NCBI GenBank assembly: GCA_033032865.1
Contig: JAWHQI010000278.1
Span: 186,001 to 250,000 of the forward strand
From: Dactylorhiza incarnata
Lineage: Eukaryota; Streptophyta; Magnoliopsida; Asparagales; Orchidaceae
Reading direction: 5' to 3'
Length of the DNA: 64,000 nt
Positions 33,601 to 47,100 of the stretch are shown in pieces. A program made the position numbers and the translations under genes. The notes beneath the pieces were generated by a model. It saw nothing but the letters and a program-made list of their open reading frames with translations. It did not search any database and was not told the origin of the DNA. Each line of letters starts with the position of its first letter. Within the stretch, counting starts at the first letter, position 1.

Positions 33601-36600
33601 CTCGCTTCTTTCATCAATGATGGTGATGATGGTATGTTTGTTATTTTTAAGTAAATTTTTTTATGTCAACTTAGTTTTATTGTGTGTTTTGCCTATATGC
33701 ACGTGCTTTTCACGTGAGGGGGAGTGTTGGGACGAAAGCGATTCAGATGATCTTTTCCGACTTTTCGCCTTTGTTCCACATGGCCTCCAGGCTTATGTCA
33801 TATGTTTCTCCGCATGTTTTCTTTCGATTGGTCGTGTGTTGGGGACGCAATTGATGTTGGTGCTCTAAATCTCACCGAATTGTGTCGCGTGGGACCGTGT
33901 CGTGTGGGACTGTGACGTGTAGGACCGCTCTCGTGCGGATGTATCCCCGACAGATTATCCCCGATGGATTACCCCCGGTTGCTCGGATGATGATTTGCTC
34001 CTTATTTTTCGATCCATTTTCGCATGTTGTGTGTGTAGGTGATGCTGGTTGACCGGTTTCCAACGAGTCCACGTCGTGTGTGGGTCCTGCGTCGTATGTG
34101 GGTCAACGTCGTGCGTAGCTTTGTCCCCGGCTTGATTCCCCAGTTTGGAATTTCCCCCGGTGGCTCGCCTGATGTTTTGTCCCGCATCGCCTACCTCCAT
34201 TGCCGTTATTATGATGTGCAAGCTGAAGGTTCCCCCTTCAGCTTGATGGGGAGTGTTGGAAATATCGAGCAATGTCGGTTTATGAGAGTTGTTAGTAGTA
34301 GTTGGGTTTAGTCCCACATCGTCTGTCCATCTTTAAGAGTCTCTTGTAATGCTTTAAATATCCCCTGTGCGGAAGAATAAAATTATCCATCTATTGTGTT
34401 TTCTAGTTTGCAACATGACTAAAGATAGGGCGCAATGACGACAAATGATCCATATAGCTGACCCCACTATGGGGGGATAAAGGCTTGAGTGTTGTTGTAT
34501 TGAAATTTCTAAGTAATTGAAACAAATATGATGAACCATGTATAAAATAGGATTACCTCCAAATCATCATCAATGTCCTTTCCACGAATAATTCTAGTTG
34601 GTCGTGAGTATGCTTCAATTACCTTCTGGAAAAGTTCACCTTTTGAGAAGGCTTCCATCTGTATTTAATAGTCATTAATAGGAGGTCCAAATACTGAGTT
34701 AAGCACAAGTTACATTGAAAAACAAAGCATACAAAATATAAGTTAACGAAATCTAAGATATTGATCACCACAAAAAATTGTAGAATTAGCGAACCAGTTG
34801 AAAACATTTTCTGAACCTTAAGGAGAATTAATGGAAGATAAGAGAGCATATATTTCTCAAACGTAAAACGGAATAGTATGGTTGAAACTAAGGCTGATAT
34901 TGAGTCGAGTTCGAGCGATTTGGGCTCGGCTCGAAATCGAAATTTTCGAGTCGAACTCGGCTCAAAATCAAAATCGATTTTGAGTCTAGCCGGCTCGACT
35001 CGAAATGGCTCGATTCCGAGCCGACTCGAAATCAAATCGAGCTGGCTCGAACTTGAATTGAGATGACTCGAAATCGAATCGAACTGGCTCGAAATCGAAT
35101 CAAACTGGCTTGAAATTGAGCATTTTTTCTCTTTATTCATAGTTGGCTCGAAATTAAATTGGGAAACATTTAAATTTAGCAAATGAAACACTTAAAACTT
35201 CAATATTTTTATTTAGGTTTAAAATTTAGTGTTTTTAATTTTAAAATAATAATATTTAATAAATACATAATAATTTTTATATGATTCGAGCAGATTCGAA
35301 TCATATTTCGAGCGATTCAAGGCTGACATGAAATCGACTCGAAATCAGATTTGAGTCAAATTGAATCGACTCAAATTGAGTCGAATCAATTGTAACCGAT
35401 TCCGATTCGGCTCAATATTCGAGCGATTTTCGAGCGACTTTCGAGTTTCGAATAATATGCTCAGCCCTAGTTGAAACAAGAAAGCTATCCGAAGAATTAT
35501 GATTAGTTTTAAAAAATAAATAAAGGAAATGAATTCAAGAGTAAAAGCCTAACTAATTTACTAGATATTAAATTAGAGGTTATGGTGGTAAGCATATAAG
35601 CAATTGATTTACTGCTGTGCCCAACTATGTTGTTTATTTAAAATTTAAACGCGTTTTAATTCTTGGGTTAAAGATATAAGGTCTTCATAATAAAAATAGT
35701 ACTAGTAACAATCTCCATTAAAATACAATGCTTATTTATTAAAATAACATACATCCGACATGAACACTTATGATGATTTTTTTCTAAAATACTATATAAA
35801 GAAGTAACGGAAGAAGCAGTGCCAGGAAAATACTTACATCAATTGCTGATTGTGCTGCCATAAAAGGCCAATTTGCACGCTCCGAAAGAACAGAACGAAC
35901 TATCTCAGAACGTAAACCTCTATCCACCTGCACAATACAACATATTACATATGAAGCTAAAAAATATACCACAACAAGAAATGTTAGAAGTATTAATACG
36001 GCTTTTTATTTTCATGTAATACTTATAGTAGAGGGTCCACTTACTTTTCATTGATTAACAATATTTTTATTCCAACATGGTATCAGAGCCCTAATACCTT
36101 CCGTGAACTCTCGCCTTTCGCCAACTCTCGTAGAACTTCAAACACCGATCCACAGATCCTTCTAATCTCTCCATCTTCTGTTGATCTCCTTCGCCAAGCC
36201 ACTGAGCCAACCGTGACCTGCGCGTAAAGCGCTGATCGGCGTACATGTCAATTGGCTCGGAATGACGCCCTATTCATCGAGAACCGTCCAATTCTCATGA
36301 TTGTTTTTAGAAAAAATCATAAAGCAATCAACCAACATCATGAGAATTGGACGGTTCCCGATGTTGGTTGATCGCCTATTATTTGGAGTTCACCCAACTA
36401 TATCAAGAGTATGACCATTTTGACTCCCTCAACATTGCTCCGCTTATGCGCTCATTGTCCGTGCTCATGAAGATCAGAACCGAGTGCTTGACACAGAGAT
36501 TTCGATAAGGTTATAGTTCAGATCCTAGTCCGCACTCCTGTCCATTCTTTGACAGAGACTTAAAGTATTGTCCAGCAGGAATATAACCGCCGACTGTCTT

Positions 36601-38101
36601 GGAGTTCAGAAGTCACCTTTGATTGTTCTGAATTCGCTGCTTCTCATTATTCTGGAGGTAATAATAATCAAGACATTAAGCCCCAGTCTACTTACAAAGA
36701 CCACCTACTGTGTGACTACTATGGCAGAATTCAGCATACTCGCGATACATGTTTCAAATTACATGGGTTGCCCCCATCTATAGGTGGCATGTTACCTTGT
36801 GGAGGACGTGACCATAGCAGATCTGGCTTTACCTCTCTCCGCTCTACTCACTTGACTGAGTTCATTGATGACAGTACGTCTGGTGGAAAAATATCTGAGC
36901 CTCCTCCCCCACCTAGTTCTTTCTTCACCGATGAGATGATGACCTTCAACGCATGATGCAGGGCTTATCCTCTGAGCCCAGTCCCGATCCATCATTATCA
37001 TTTTCCATTCAGGTACTTGAAGTGCTCATTCTGCAACTGTATCGCTTACCACTCATTGAATCATTGATTATGGGGCCACTAACCAAATGATTGGCTCATC
37101 GTCAGGTCTTGTTTCCTATTCTCCATTGTCTGGCAAAGACAAAGTAAGCATTGCTGATGAAACTCTTTCTTCTATTGCAGGAAAGAGATCCATCAATTGC
37201 CCTTCTATTAGGACCTGTAGACGAAGAAGGTGATTGACTTTAGTCGGATGTGAGAAGGCTTGTACTAGTACTAGCACTACTACTACTACTAGTACACTAG
37301 CACTACTACTACTACTTCTACTAGTAGTAGCATGAAGAACCTGAGGACCAGTAGTATCAAACACTAGTGCTAGTGCTAGTGCGAGTGCGAGTGCGAGTGC
37401 GAGTGCGAGTGCGAGTGCGAGTGCGAGTGCGAGTGCGAGTGCGAGTGCGACTGCGACTGCGACTGCGACTGCGACTGCGACTGCGACTGCGACTGCGACT
37501 GCCACTGCCACTGCCACTGCCACTGCCACTGCCACTGCCACTGCCACTGCCACTGCCACTGCCACTGCCACTGCCACTGCCACTGCCACTGCCACTGCCA
37601 CTGCCACTGCCACTGCCACTGCCACTGCCACTGCCACTGCCACTGCCACTGCCACTGCCACTGCCACTGCCACTGCCACTGCCACTGCCACTGCCACTGC
37701 CACTGCCACTGCCACTGCCACTGCCACTGCCACTGCCACTGCCACTGCCACTGCCACTGCCACTGCCACTGCCACTGCCACTGCCACTGCCACTGCCACT
37801 GCCACTGCCACTGCCACTGCCACTGCCACTGCCACTGCCACTGCCACTGCCACTGCCACTGCCACTGCCACTGCCACTGCCACTGCCACTGCCACTGCCA
37901 CTGCCACTGCCACTGCCACTGCCACTGCCACTGCCACTGCCACTGCCACTGCCACTGCCACTGCCACTGCCACTGCCACTGCCACTGCCACTGCCACTGC
38001 CACTGCCACTGCCACTGCCACTGCCACTGCCACTGCCACTGCCACTGCCACTACCACTACCACTACCACTACCACTACCACTACCACTACCGTAGTAGTA
38101 C

Positions 38102-38136
<35 letters not shown>

Positions 38137-41100
38137 CTAGTAGTAGTAGTACTAGTAGTACTAGTAGTAGTACTACTACTACTACTCGTCTTTATATTCT
38201 TATTTTTCATCTTCTGTGTTTCAAACATTTGAGTGTTGGATGTGAGAATGCTTAGGTGGATGTGTGGACACACGAGACTGGATAAAATTAGGAATGAATG
38301 TATCAAGGACAAGACGGGAGTGACACCAATTGTAGAGAAGATGCGAGAAGCTCGATTAAGATGGTTCAAACACGTACAAAGGAGACCATTAGAGGCACTT
38401 GTTAGGCGTTGTGAGAGTTTAACCACTATGCATGTTAAACAGGGGAGGGGTAGACCAAGAAAAACTTGGAATGAAACTATAAGGAAAGACAAAATGTTCT
38501 TAGCATTAGTGAGATTATAATTAAAGATAAGTCACAATGGCGACAAAGGATCCATATAGCCGACGTCACTATGGTGGGATAAAGGCTTGAGTGTGGTTGT
38601 GTGTTTCAAAGATTTCTGCGTTATGTTTGTGAACTTGCTAAACATAAACGCGTCTCTTTTCAACATAAATCTGTGCCTTTTGTACTGTTCCTTTTCAAAC
38701 TGTTCATAATGACGTATGGGGCTTGTGCACGATTGCTTCTATCTCTGGTTATCATTGGTTTGTAACATCCATTGATGACTATTCTCGCAATACTTGGGTT
38801 TATTTGATGTGTAATAAGAGTGAAGTTTTTCCACTCCTTCACAAATTAAAAAAATGATCTATACTCAATTTGGTGCAACCAGTAAATCTTCATAGTGATA
38901 ATTGTGGTGGATATATTGATTCTAAATTTGAAAGTTATTTGAGTGATATTGCAATTGTTCACCAAACCACTTGTGCCCATTCTCAATCACAAAATGGTGT
39001 TGATGAGCGCAAAAAAGCCATCTTCTTAAAGTGACCAGATGCTTGTTATTTACCTTGTCTCTTCCTAAATACTATTGGGGTGATTCCCTTCTTACTTCTG
39101 CATATCTCATTAACCATATGCCTACCTGCTTCTGGGCAATCACACCCCACTACTTACCTTGGGTATTCCTCCTACGTCTCTTGCCCTAGAGTTTTTGGAT
39201 GCTTATGCTTTGTTCACATCCACAACATCGCTCGAACAAAACTTGATCCTCATGCCCTGTGACGTGTCTTCAATGGATACTCTCCTACACAAAAAGTGTA
39301 GAAATGTTATCATCCTCCTAGCATGATCTTTATCCCCATGAATGTAACTTTTCATGAAACTACATCCTATTATGGGTCTTCACTTCAGGTGACTATATAT
39401 AACAATTGTGAATACTCCTACCCTTCCTTTGCTAATTCCACCTCTATACAACACTCTGAATGTAACACCCCAAAACATTTCACTTAAGTAAATAAAATTT
39501 CATTCGCATAAACATAAAATTTTATCCCTGATATGAAAATAAATAAATGTCAGCGACGTCATGTCATCGTGACGTTTTCGATATTTTAGGAGCTTTTATG
39601 ACGAACATTTTATGATGAACATTTTTACGATGAGGTTTTGCTATGCAAAGATTTTGCCCCATGTGTTGTAATGTTTATTACAATTTGCTTGGCTGGTTTG
39701 GTCATGTTGCCTGAGTTGATAAATGGTTGGGATGAATAGATTATATGGTGGTTTGATTAATTAGTAGTGGATTAAATGTGGCTGGTTAATTAAATGAAGC
39801 AGGTTGGTTATCGTGTGCTCGGAGAAGGTAATTTAGTGTAGCCTTGAATAAGTGTTATTCAAGTAATATAATGGGCCGGCTTGTTATAGACGGTTCTGGA
39901 CAGCTCTCTTGCTCGAGAAATTGAAAAGCATCTATGCTTTTCTTCTTCCTTAAGCCACAGCGTTTTCCCTCTCTGGTTCTTGCCTGGGACTCTACCTAAG
40001 AAGCTCTCCCTCTTGACTTCTCTCTCTCGACGGGATTCTTCCCTATTGCGCCTGCGCCGACTCTTCTCTCTCTCAACGACGACTGTGTCCTTGATTTCCG
40101 GCGCTAGTTAAGGGTTGTTGTGCTGGTGTTGTGAGGGTTTGGACTGTGGGAACTGCAAAAGCTTTCGATTTTATTTCTTCCACCTTCACTGCAAGCTTCT
40201 TCTCCTCTTTCCCTCTCCTTTTTTTTCTTCTGCTTCACTACTGTTACGGGTGAATTTTTTTGAAAGCTGAAATAATATGATGGAATGTGGACTATGATAT
40301 GATTGAAGTTGAAATATGGTATATGTTAGAATATGCTCGCTGTATGAGATCTTTCTCTCCTCTGTCCTTTATTTTCTTCTTGTCTTCAATTAATTATTGG
40401 AACTGCATGCTGATGTTGTGTTTGGAATTTTTGATTTATGGCCGACTGATAATGGGGGCTTCATAATGTTGTTGGACTGCAATGGCATAATTCAGGGGTG
40501 TCATATTGTTTCTATGATTTCTGGAATAACAATTTTGAGGGTATATGCTATATCTGGTTAACAAGGGCATACCTTTATGGTGGCCGAATGAGTTTCTTCT
40601 CCCTCTTCTAAATAATGTAAGTGCAAATTTGGTTTGGATATTTGAAGTTTTTCATAGGGCAGTCTTTCAGTTTGGGCTGAGGAAAATGGAGGTTTTATCA
40701 TTCTTTAGCTAGTTGGTTAAGCATGCTTTTCTAGCCAATTAACTTGAGATTTATCATGGTTCTGCTGAATTGAATATAAATTTGTTGAATCTTGACTTAA
40801 CTTTTATTGTTATCGGTGTTCGTTTTGAATTTAAGATCACCTATGTTTTCTTTACCTTAGACAACCCTCTAAGAAGTCGTATTTTTTTATGGTGTCAACG
40901 TTGTTAGCTATTTAAAGACAACATGATACGGGCTAGTTACGCTGTATCAAGATCTAGAACAAGGAATACAAACATGAATTGCATAAAAAAGTAAACACGT
41001 ATACAATCGAGAGACAAGCCCTCGTCAAACACCTGGAGACTGGGTCCTCCAAGGTACTCCCCTCTCCAAGAGAGCCAAAAGACTACAATTCCAAAGATAA

Positions 41101-44100
41101 TATCTCACTACTTAAGGGGATCCTTATATAGTGGAGGCCCCGCTACAGGACAAGATACTACATGACAAAATACGTATCAACAATCCCCCCCGCGAAAAAT
41201 TGACCTTCCCCTCAAGGTGGAGGTCTGTACGGGTTATCCACAAGCGTTAGGGGGTCCTCTCAAACGCACGCACAGCAGGCCGCCTGTCCTTGTGGGCCCC
41301 GCTCCTCTTAATCCTGTCAGCATATATCTATTATTTTTGTTCCCCTTGATTCAGCATACTTATAAAAAGGGACGTCACAAGCATACAACACACATATTTG
41401 AGTTACGCGACAAAATTGGGCAACGTCGCGGCTCCCGCGGCAACTCCCAAATAGCAGCATCAGAGGATTTGTCTCGCCCCATCACCCGCTCTCTCTCGCA
41501 TGCTACTTCTGGCCGCACGATGACCGACGCTTTTGACTTCATGGCGGCTCTCCAAGATTTCAGGACCTCCATCGAGACCCGCTTTCGGGATGCTGAAACA
41601 AGCCATCGGGACGATATTGCCTCCCTCACCCTCAAGCTTAATGAGTTGACCGCCGTTCTTCCCATTATCACCACCCCACCTACGGATCACACAGCTCCAG
41701 TCAGGCGCCTCCGTCGCTTATCCGCCACGAGCCGCGGGCCTTCCTTCAACAAGACGTGGCTATGCAGCCACGCTACACCAGGCTGGACTTTCCCACCTAT
41801 GACAACAAAACTGATCCATTGGCCTGGCTCACCAGGTGTGAGCAATTCTTCGGCCACGAACAAATTCCATCCGCTGATCGACTTCCTCTCGCATCCTTTC
41901 ACCTACTCGACTCAGCTCTGCTTTGGGCCGCTTGTCTCCTCACCGACTAGCCAGGCCTAACATGGGACGACTTCAAGCGGTATTGCAACCTACGTTTTGG
42001 CCCTCCCATCTGCAGCAACCCCCTCGGTGCCCTTACATCACTCCGTCAAACGGGCACAGTGGATGATTACCTGGAGGAGTTTCAGCTCCTCCTGGCACAC
42101 GTCACACTTCCCCCAACAATGCAAGTCGCCATCTTCACAGCTGGACTTCAAGCTCGCCTCCAACTGGATGTCGAATTTGAGGCCCCACCAGACTTAGTGA
42201 CTGCTATGAGTCTGGCACGACTATTCGACCGCCGCCTCTAGTTGGCCCGGAAGGCCACTTGCCTACCGACCTCGACACTCCACAGGGACGTCTCGAGGGT
42301 CCTCCCGCTGCGCCTGTCCGTCGCTTATCTTGTGTCGAGATGTTGGACCACCGCGCTCATGGTTTATGTTTTAATTGTGACGAGCAGTACACTCGCGGAC
42401 ACAGATGCAAAAAGCTTTTCTACCTAGACGTCGGGGACTCGGACGAGGAAGGCATCAGATGACACTCGCCTTTCTCGTGATCTCCCTCGAGCTTGGGGAC
42501 AAGCTCTTTTTGGACGATGGGAGAGATGTTATGGGCCGCGTATTATTATAACTAACTCTATTATCTAGGCGTCTAGTCGCTATCTTTATGTAGGGACATC
42601 GAACTCCGGGTCTAGTATTTAGGCGTCATCATTATCGTTTTGTCTTTTTATATGTTGTAGCCTATATAAAGACATTGGATGTGTGGTATGAAGGAAGCAA
42701 GAAAGTATTCTAGTCCTCATCTTTTGAATGCTAGATCTTGGTGACTCTCTCCTCTAACGAGCAACCCCGCTTAGGCAGCCGCAGTTCCGGCTCCACGGTA
42801 TCCTCCTCCACCGCCATTTCCTCCCTCTCTGGCCTCTCCTCCGACAACATTACAAGACCCGTAACAGATATCTATTGATTAAGGGACAAAATTTTAAACT
42901 CGCTATTCACCCCACTTCTAGAGAGATATTCAATTCTATTTCCGCACTTTTAGTAATAAGAAACTCATGTGACTTAATAATGACACAATAATTTGTACTC
43001 TTTCCTCCCATCCACATACCCTAAAATACACAAGACTTTGCCCTCAGCTTAAGTTTACTATAATTAACATGAGAAAAAGGACAACCAAATACTTTCAAAG
43101 AGTAATCACCAGGTTGGGGTTTGCAAATTAAAGGTTATTGTTGATAACATATTAATAAGAAAAACAATTGTATTTACTATTTAAGACCACAGTACCCTGA
43201 AAATACTAGCATATAATATAGACAATGAACCCCCCTCAAATATTGTTCTAATCATCCATTCCACAACCTCATTTTACTGTGGTATCTTTCATACATTGGG
43301 GGTGTCTGACAATGCCCTGATTCTTGAAAACTCATCAAACAAGCATGAAAAATATTCCAAACCATTATGTCTGAAAGTCATAAAATATGAAATCTACCTT
43401 GCAGGATATGTGGAGAAGGCACACAAAGGTTAAAAAGAACATAATTCAAAATACCCTTCAAGGGTCCGTTCGGATCATCGGAATTGGGGCTTTGGAATTG
43501 ACATTCATTTGCCAATTCCAATTTATGATGTTCGGCACGCTTAAAAAGTAGGCAGAATCGGCATTGGTTTGAATTCCCATCGGAATAGATAATAGGTTAT
43601 TTTGCGTGCGCTTCATTTCCGACCTCCCGACCTCTTCTTTTGCGATTCCCGCAGCGCTGCCGCCCCCTCTTCAGCGATTCCTTCTCTGCATCGTCGTTCC
43701 CCTAGCTTCTTCTGCATCTTCGGCGCTACTCTTCATCGTCGTTCTCCAGCGACCCATTCATCGTCGTTCTCTGCATCACCATTCATCGTCGTTCTCCCGC
43801 AGCGCTGCTCGATTGCGCCTCCAGTTTCTTCTCCAGCGACCCGAACCCATGCCGACTGCGCCTCCATTCTCCATCGTCGTTCTCCCTCGCCAGTAGAAGG
43901 TAAAATTTTTGCTGCCCTACACTTCTTCCCCTAGATTTCTTGCCCTAGATTTCTTGCTCTAGATTTCTTCTTGCCCTAGATTATTTCTGCCCTACATTTC
44001 ATCTCCCTCGCCGGCAATATTCATGTGTGTGGTGTGGTGTGTGTATTGTGTGGTGTATGTATGTGGTGTGTGAATGTTTATGTGTATGTGTGTGGTTTGT

Positions 44101-47100
44101 GTGTAGGATTTATTTTCCTGGGGGTATGTGTGTGGTGTGTGTTTGTGTATGAATGTGTATGTGTGTAGTGTGTGTATTTTTATGTTTGTGGTGTGTGTGT
44201 GTGTTTGTATGAATGTGAATGTGGTGTGGTGTGTGTATTTTTTTTTGTGTGGTGTGTGGTGTGTGTTTGTGTATGAATGTGTATGTGTGTAGTGTGTATT
44301 TTTTTTTAATGTGTGTGGTGTGTGTGTGTTTGTATGAATGTGAATGTGGTGTGTGTATTTTTTTTTGTGTGGTGTGTGGTGTGTGTTTGTGTATGAATGT
44401 GTATGTGTGTAGTGTGTGTATTTTTTTTTAATGTGTGTGGTGTGTGTGTGTTTGTATGAATGTGAATGTGGTGTGTGTATTTTTTTTGTGTGGTGTGTGG
44501 TGTGTGTTTGTGTATGTTTGTGTATGTGTGTAGTGTGTGTATTTTTTTTAATGTGTGTGGTGTGTGTGTGTGTTTGTATGAATGTGAATGTGGTGTGGTG
44601 TGTATTTTTTTTGTGTGGTGTGTGGTGTGTGTTTGTGTATGAATGTGTATGTGTGTAGTGTGTGTATTTTTTTTAATGTGTGTGGTGTGTGTGTGTGTTT
44701 GTATGAATGTGAATGTTGTGTGGTGTGTGTATTTGTTTTTGTGTGGTGTGTGGTGTGTGTTTGTGTATGAATGTGTATGTGTGTAGTGTGTGTATTTTTT
44801 TTGTGTGGTGTGTGGTGTGTGTTTGTGTATGTTTGTGTATGTGTGTAGTGTGTGTATTTTTTTTAATGTGTGTGGTGTGTGTGTGTGTTTGTATGAATGT
44901 GAATGTGGTGTGGTGTGTATTTTTTTTGTGTGGTGTGTGGTGTGTGTTTGTGTATGAATGTGTATGTGTGTAGTGTGTGTATTTTTTTTAATGTGTGTGG
45001 TGTGTGTGTGTGTTTGTATGAATGTGAATGTTGTGTGGTGTGTGTATTTTTTTTTGTGTGGTGTGTGGTGTGTGTTTGTGTATGAATGTGTATGTGTGTA
45101 TTTTTTTTGTGTGGTGTGTGGTGTGTGTTTGTGTATGTTTGTGTATGTGTGTAGTGTGTGTATTTTTTTTAATGTGTGTGGTGTGTGTGTGTGTGTGTTT
45201 GTGTATGAATGTGAATGTTGTGTGGTGTGTGTATTTTTTTTTTGTGTGGTGTGTGGTGTGTGTTTGTGTATGAATGTGAATGTAAGTTGGGATGCCCCTC
45301 TGAATTTACATGGCTTATAAAACTGCTTGAATATTTGTTGCATATTTGTTTATATGTAGATGGATGAACTAAAGAAGCGTCGTAGACGTAGGAGAAGAGC
45401 AGTGGCAGCGGCTCTTGCTGCGGCCACTGTAGTTTTGATGAAACCCAGGATTTCAAGAGATCTTATTATAGAGGCCGATGCTAAGTCTATTTTAAGGAGG
45501 ACGTTGTTTGCTCGATTATATAGTGGAACAGATGTCAACTGTTTTAATCAACTGCGTATGAATAAAAGCTCTTTTGAAACATTATGTAACATTCTAATCG
45601 GTCGTAGACTATTAAGAGACACCCAGTATGTTGCAGTTAGAGAGTCAGTTAGTATATTTTTATGTCTTAGCTCACAATAAGAAATTCCGGGTTGTTGGTG
45701 GCACATATCTTCGTTCAATTGATACAATCAGCCGTCATTTCAACAAGGTGTTGTGGGCAATTCTGAAGTTAGGGCCTGAGTTTATAAAGCTCCCTAATGC
45801 AACAACAACACAAAGATGGCGTCATTTTCCTGTAAGCAATTTTATTATTGTAAAAGTTTGTGTTTAGGTAGTATGCGTAAATTAATTTGTGTCTTATCTT
45901 ATAGGACTGCATTGGTGCAATTGATGGCACTCATATTGAAGTAACAGTGCCAGTTAAAGATCAGGGTAGGTATCGGAACAGGAAACAAGCTATTACAACA
46001 AATGTCATGGGCGTATGTGATTCAAATATGAAGTTTTTGTACGTATTGCCTGGATGGGAAGGGTCATCATCGGACTCTAGAGTGTTACGTAATGCACTTG
46101 AAAGGACAGATCGTTTCGAGGTGCCAGTAGGAAAATACTATCTTGTGGATGCTGGATACACCAACGGTCCAGGATATCTTGCTCCATATAGGTCAACTAG
46201 ATATCGTCTAAAAGAGTGGTCCGCACAGGGCAATAATCCCACCAATTACAAAGAATTGTTTAATCTTCGACACTCTAAGGACAGAAATGTTATTGAGAGG
46301 ACATTCGGACTCCTTAAAAAACGGTGGGCAATTTTGCGTGGACCATCTTTCTTTGATATCAATGTACAGGTAAATGACTATTACATTGTATGCTTAATTA
46401 TAATTTAATTACTATTGAGATTTAAATTGCTTATAATTTTAAACAGGTTCAGATTATAAACGCATGTTGCATTCTACATAATTTTCTCATAGAGAGGAGA
46501 CTAGAAAATCATGCTAGATTACTTGCCGAAGTAGATGCTGAGATATTAGCGCAAGATGCAAGTTCGGAAAGTTTTGAGTACGTGGACGCAGTTGGTGCAG
46601 TTCAAGCAACACCCGAGTGGAGCACATTTAGAGATACTATGGCTATAAACATGTTTAATGAGTATCGTGCTCGCCGTGGGATATGAGTATCGTGCAACTT
46701 AAAATATATTTTGATATTTTCTTAAATCATATCGTTCTTTTTGTTGTTTTTTTGATGTTTCTTAAATCATATTCTTGTTTCTAATATGATATCGTACAAC
46801 ACAAATATGGTGTAATTTTAATGATTACTGTAGGCAATTCAATTTATTTTATTCTATGCATGACTAAAGTGCAGACAGTAGATGGATAAAAGCAAAGGAA
46901 AAGGTGCCAAAGCTAGTGAACGATCTTATGTTCCCTGGACATCACAGATGGACTGTGCTTTATCCACGGCTCTCCTCGAACAACAGAGTTTGGGAAACAA
47001 GACGGCTAGTGGATGGAAAAGTGTTGCCTACACAGCGGCAATTCAAGCATTAAAGGAGGATTGCAACGTCGAAATAAGTAAGGAGAAGATAATGGCTCGA

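Larger units (their letters stand above)
32188..34523 (+). mobile_element. 5'-truncated LINE with 26-bp target duplication
   Basis: Direct repeats of 26 bp with one mismatch lie at 32188-32213 and 34498-34523 (starting TATTGAAATTTCTAAGTAAT). The LINE parts are 32214-32617 and 34416-34497. The coding part reads [20 protein letters not shown], then after an in-frame [23 protein letters not shown] and [15 protein letters not shown]. This is the C-terminal end of a common plant LINE reverse-transcriptase protein. The 3' tail has GGATAAAGGCTTGAGTGTTG. A non-coding LTR element is inserted near its 3' end. Confidence 0.85.
36078..39458 (+). pseudogene. Copia element body, decayed and interrupted
   Basis: The order is primer site, GC-rich leader and gag. 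Near 36700 there is [20 protein letters not shown], a zinc knuckle with one Cys changed to Tyr. A protease remnant runs from 37060 to 37240 ([15 protein letters not shown]...[13 protein letters not shown]). Then comes the long hexanucleotide array and a LINE insertion. Integrase pieces follow near 38620 ([15 protein letters not shown] read across a frame break) and 38990-39200 ([20 protein letters not shown]). It ends where a new LTR-like TGTAACACCCC begins. It is related to the copia at 60.7-64 kb, whose gag and protease are similar. Confidence 0.75.

Noticed and set aside
32899..33620. ORFs up to 162 codons inside short-LTR element 1
   Set aside because: Open in more than one frame, no retroviral domain, and not shared in sequence with element 2.
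37116..38492. 458-codon minus-strand ORF with Val-Ala repeats, and 242-codon plus-strand Leu-Pro ORF
   Set aside because: Both are translations of the hexanucleotide array. A 6-bp unit without stops is open by construction, and the flanks are LINE and copia debris.
44306..45343. 345-codon minus-strand ORF rich in His/Thr, and several Cys/Val-rich plus-strand ORFs
   Set aside because: They are products of the TG array. There is no domain and the sequence is low-complexity.
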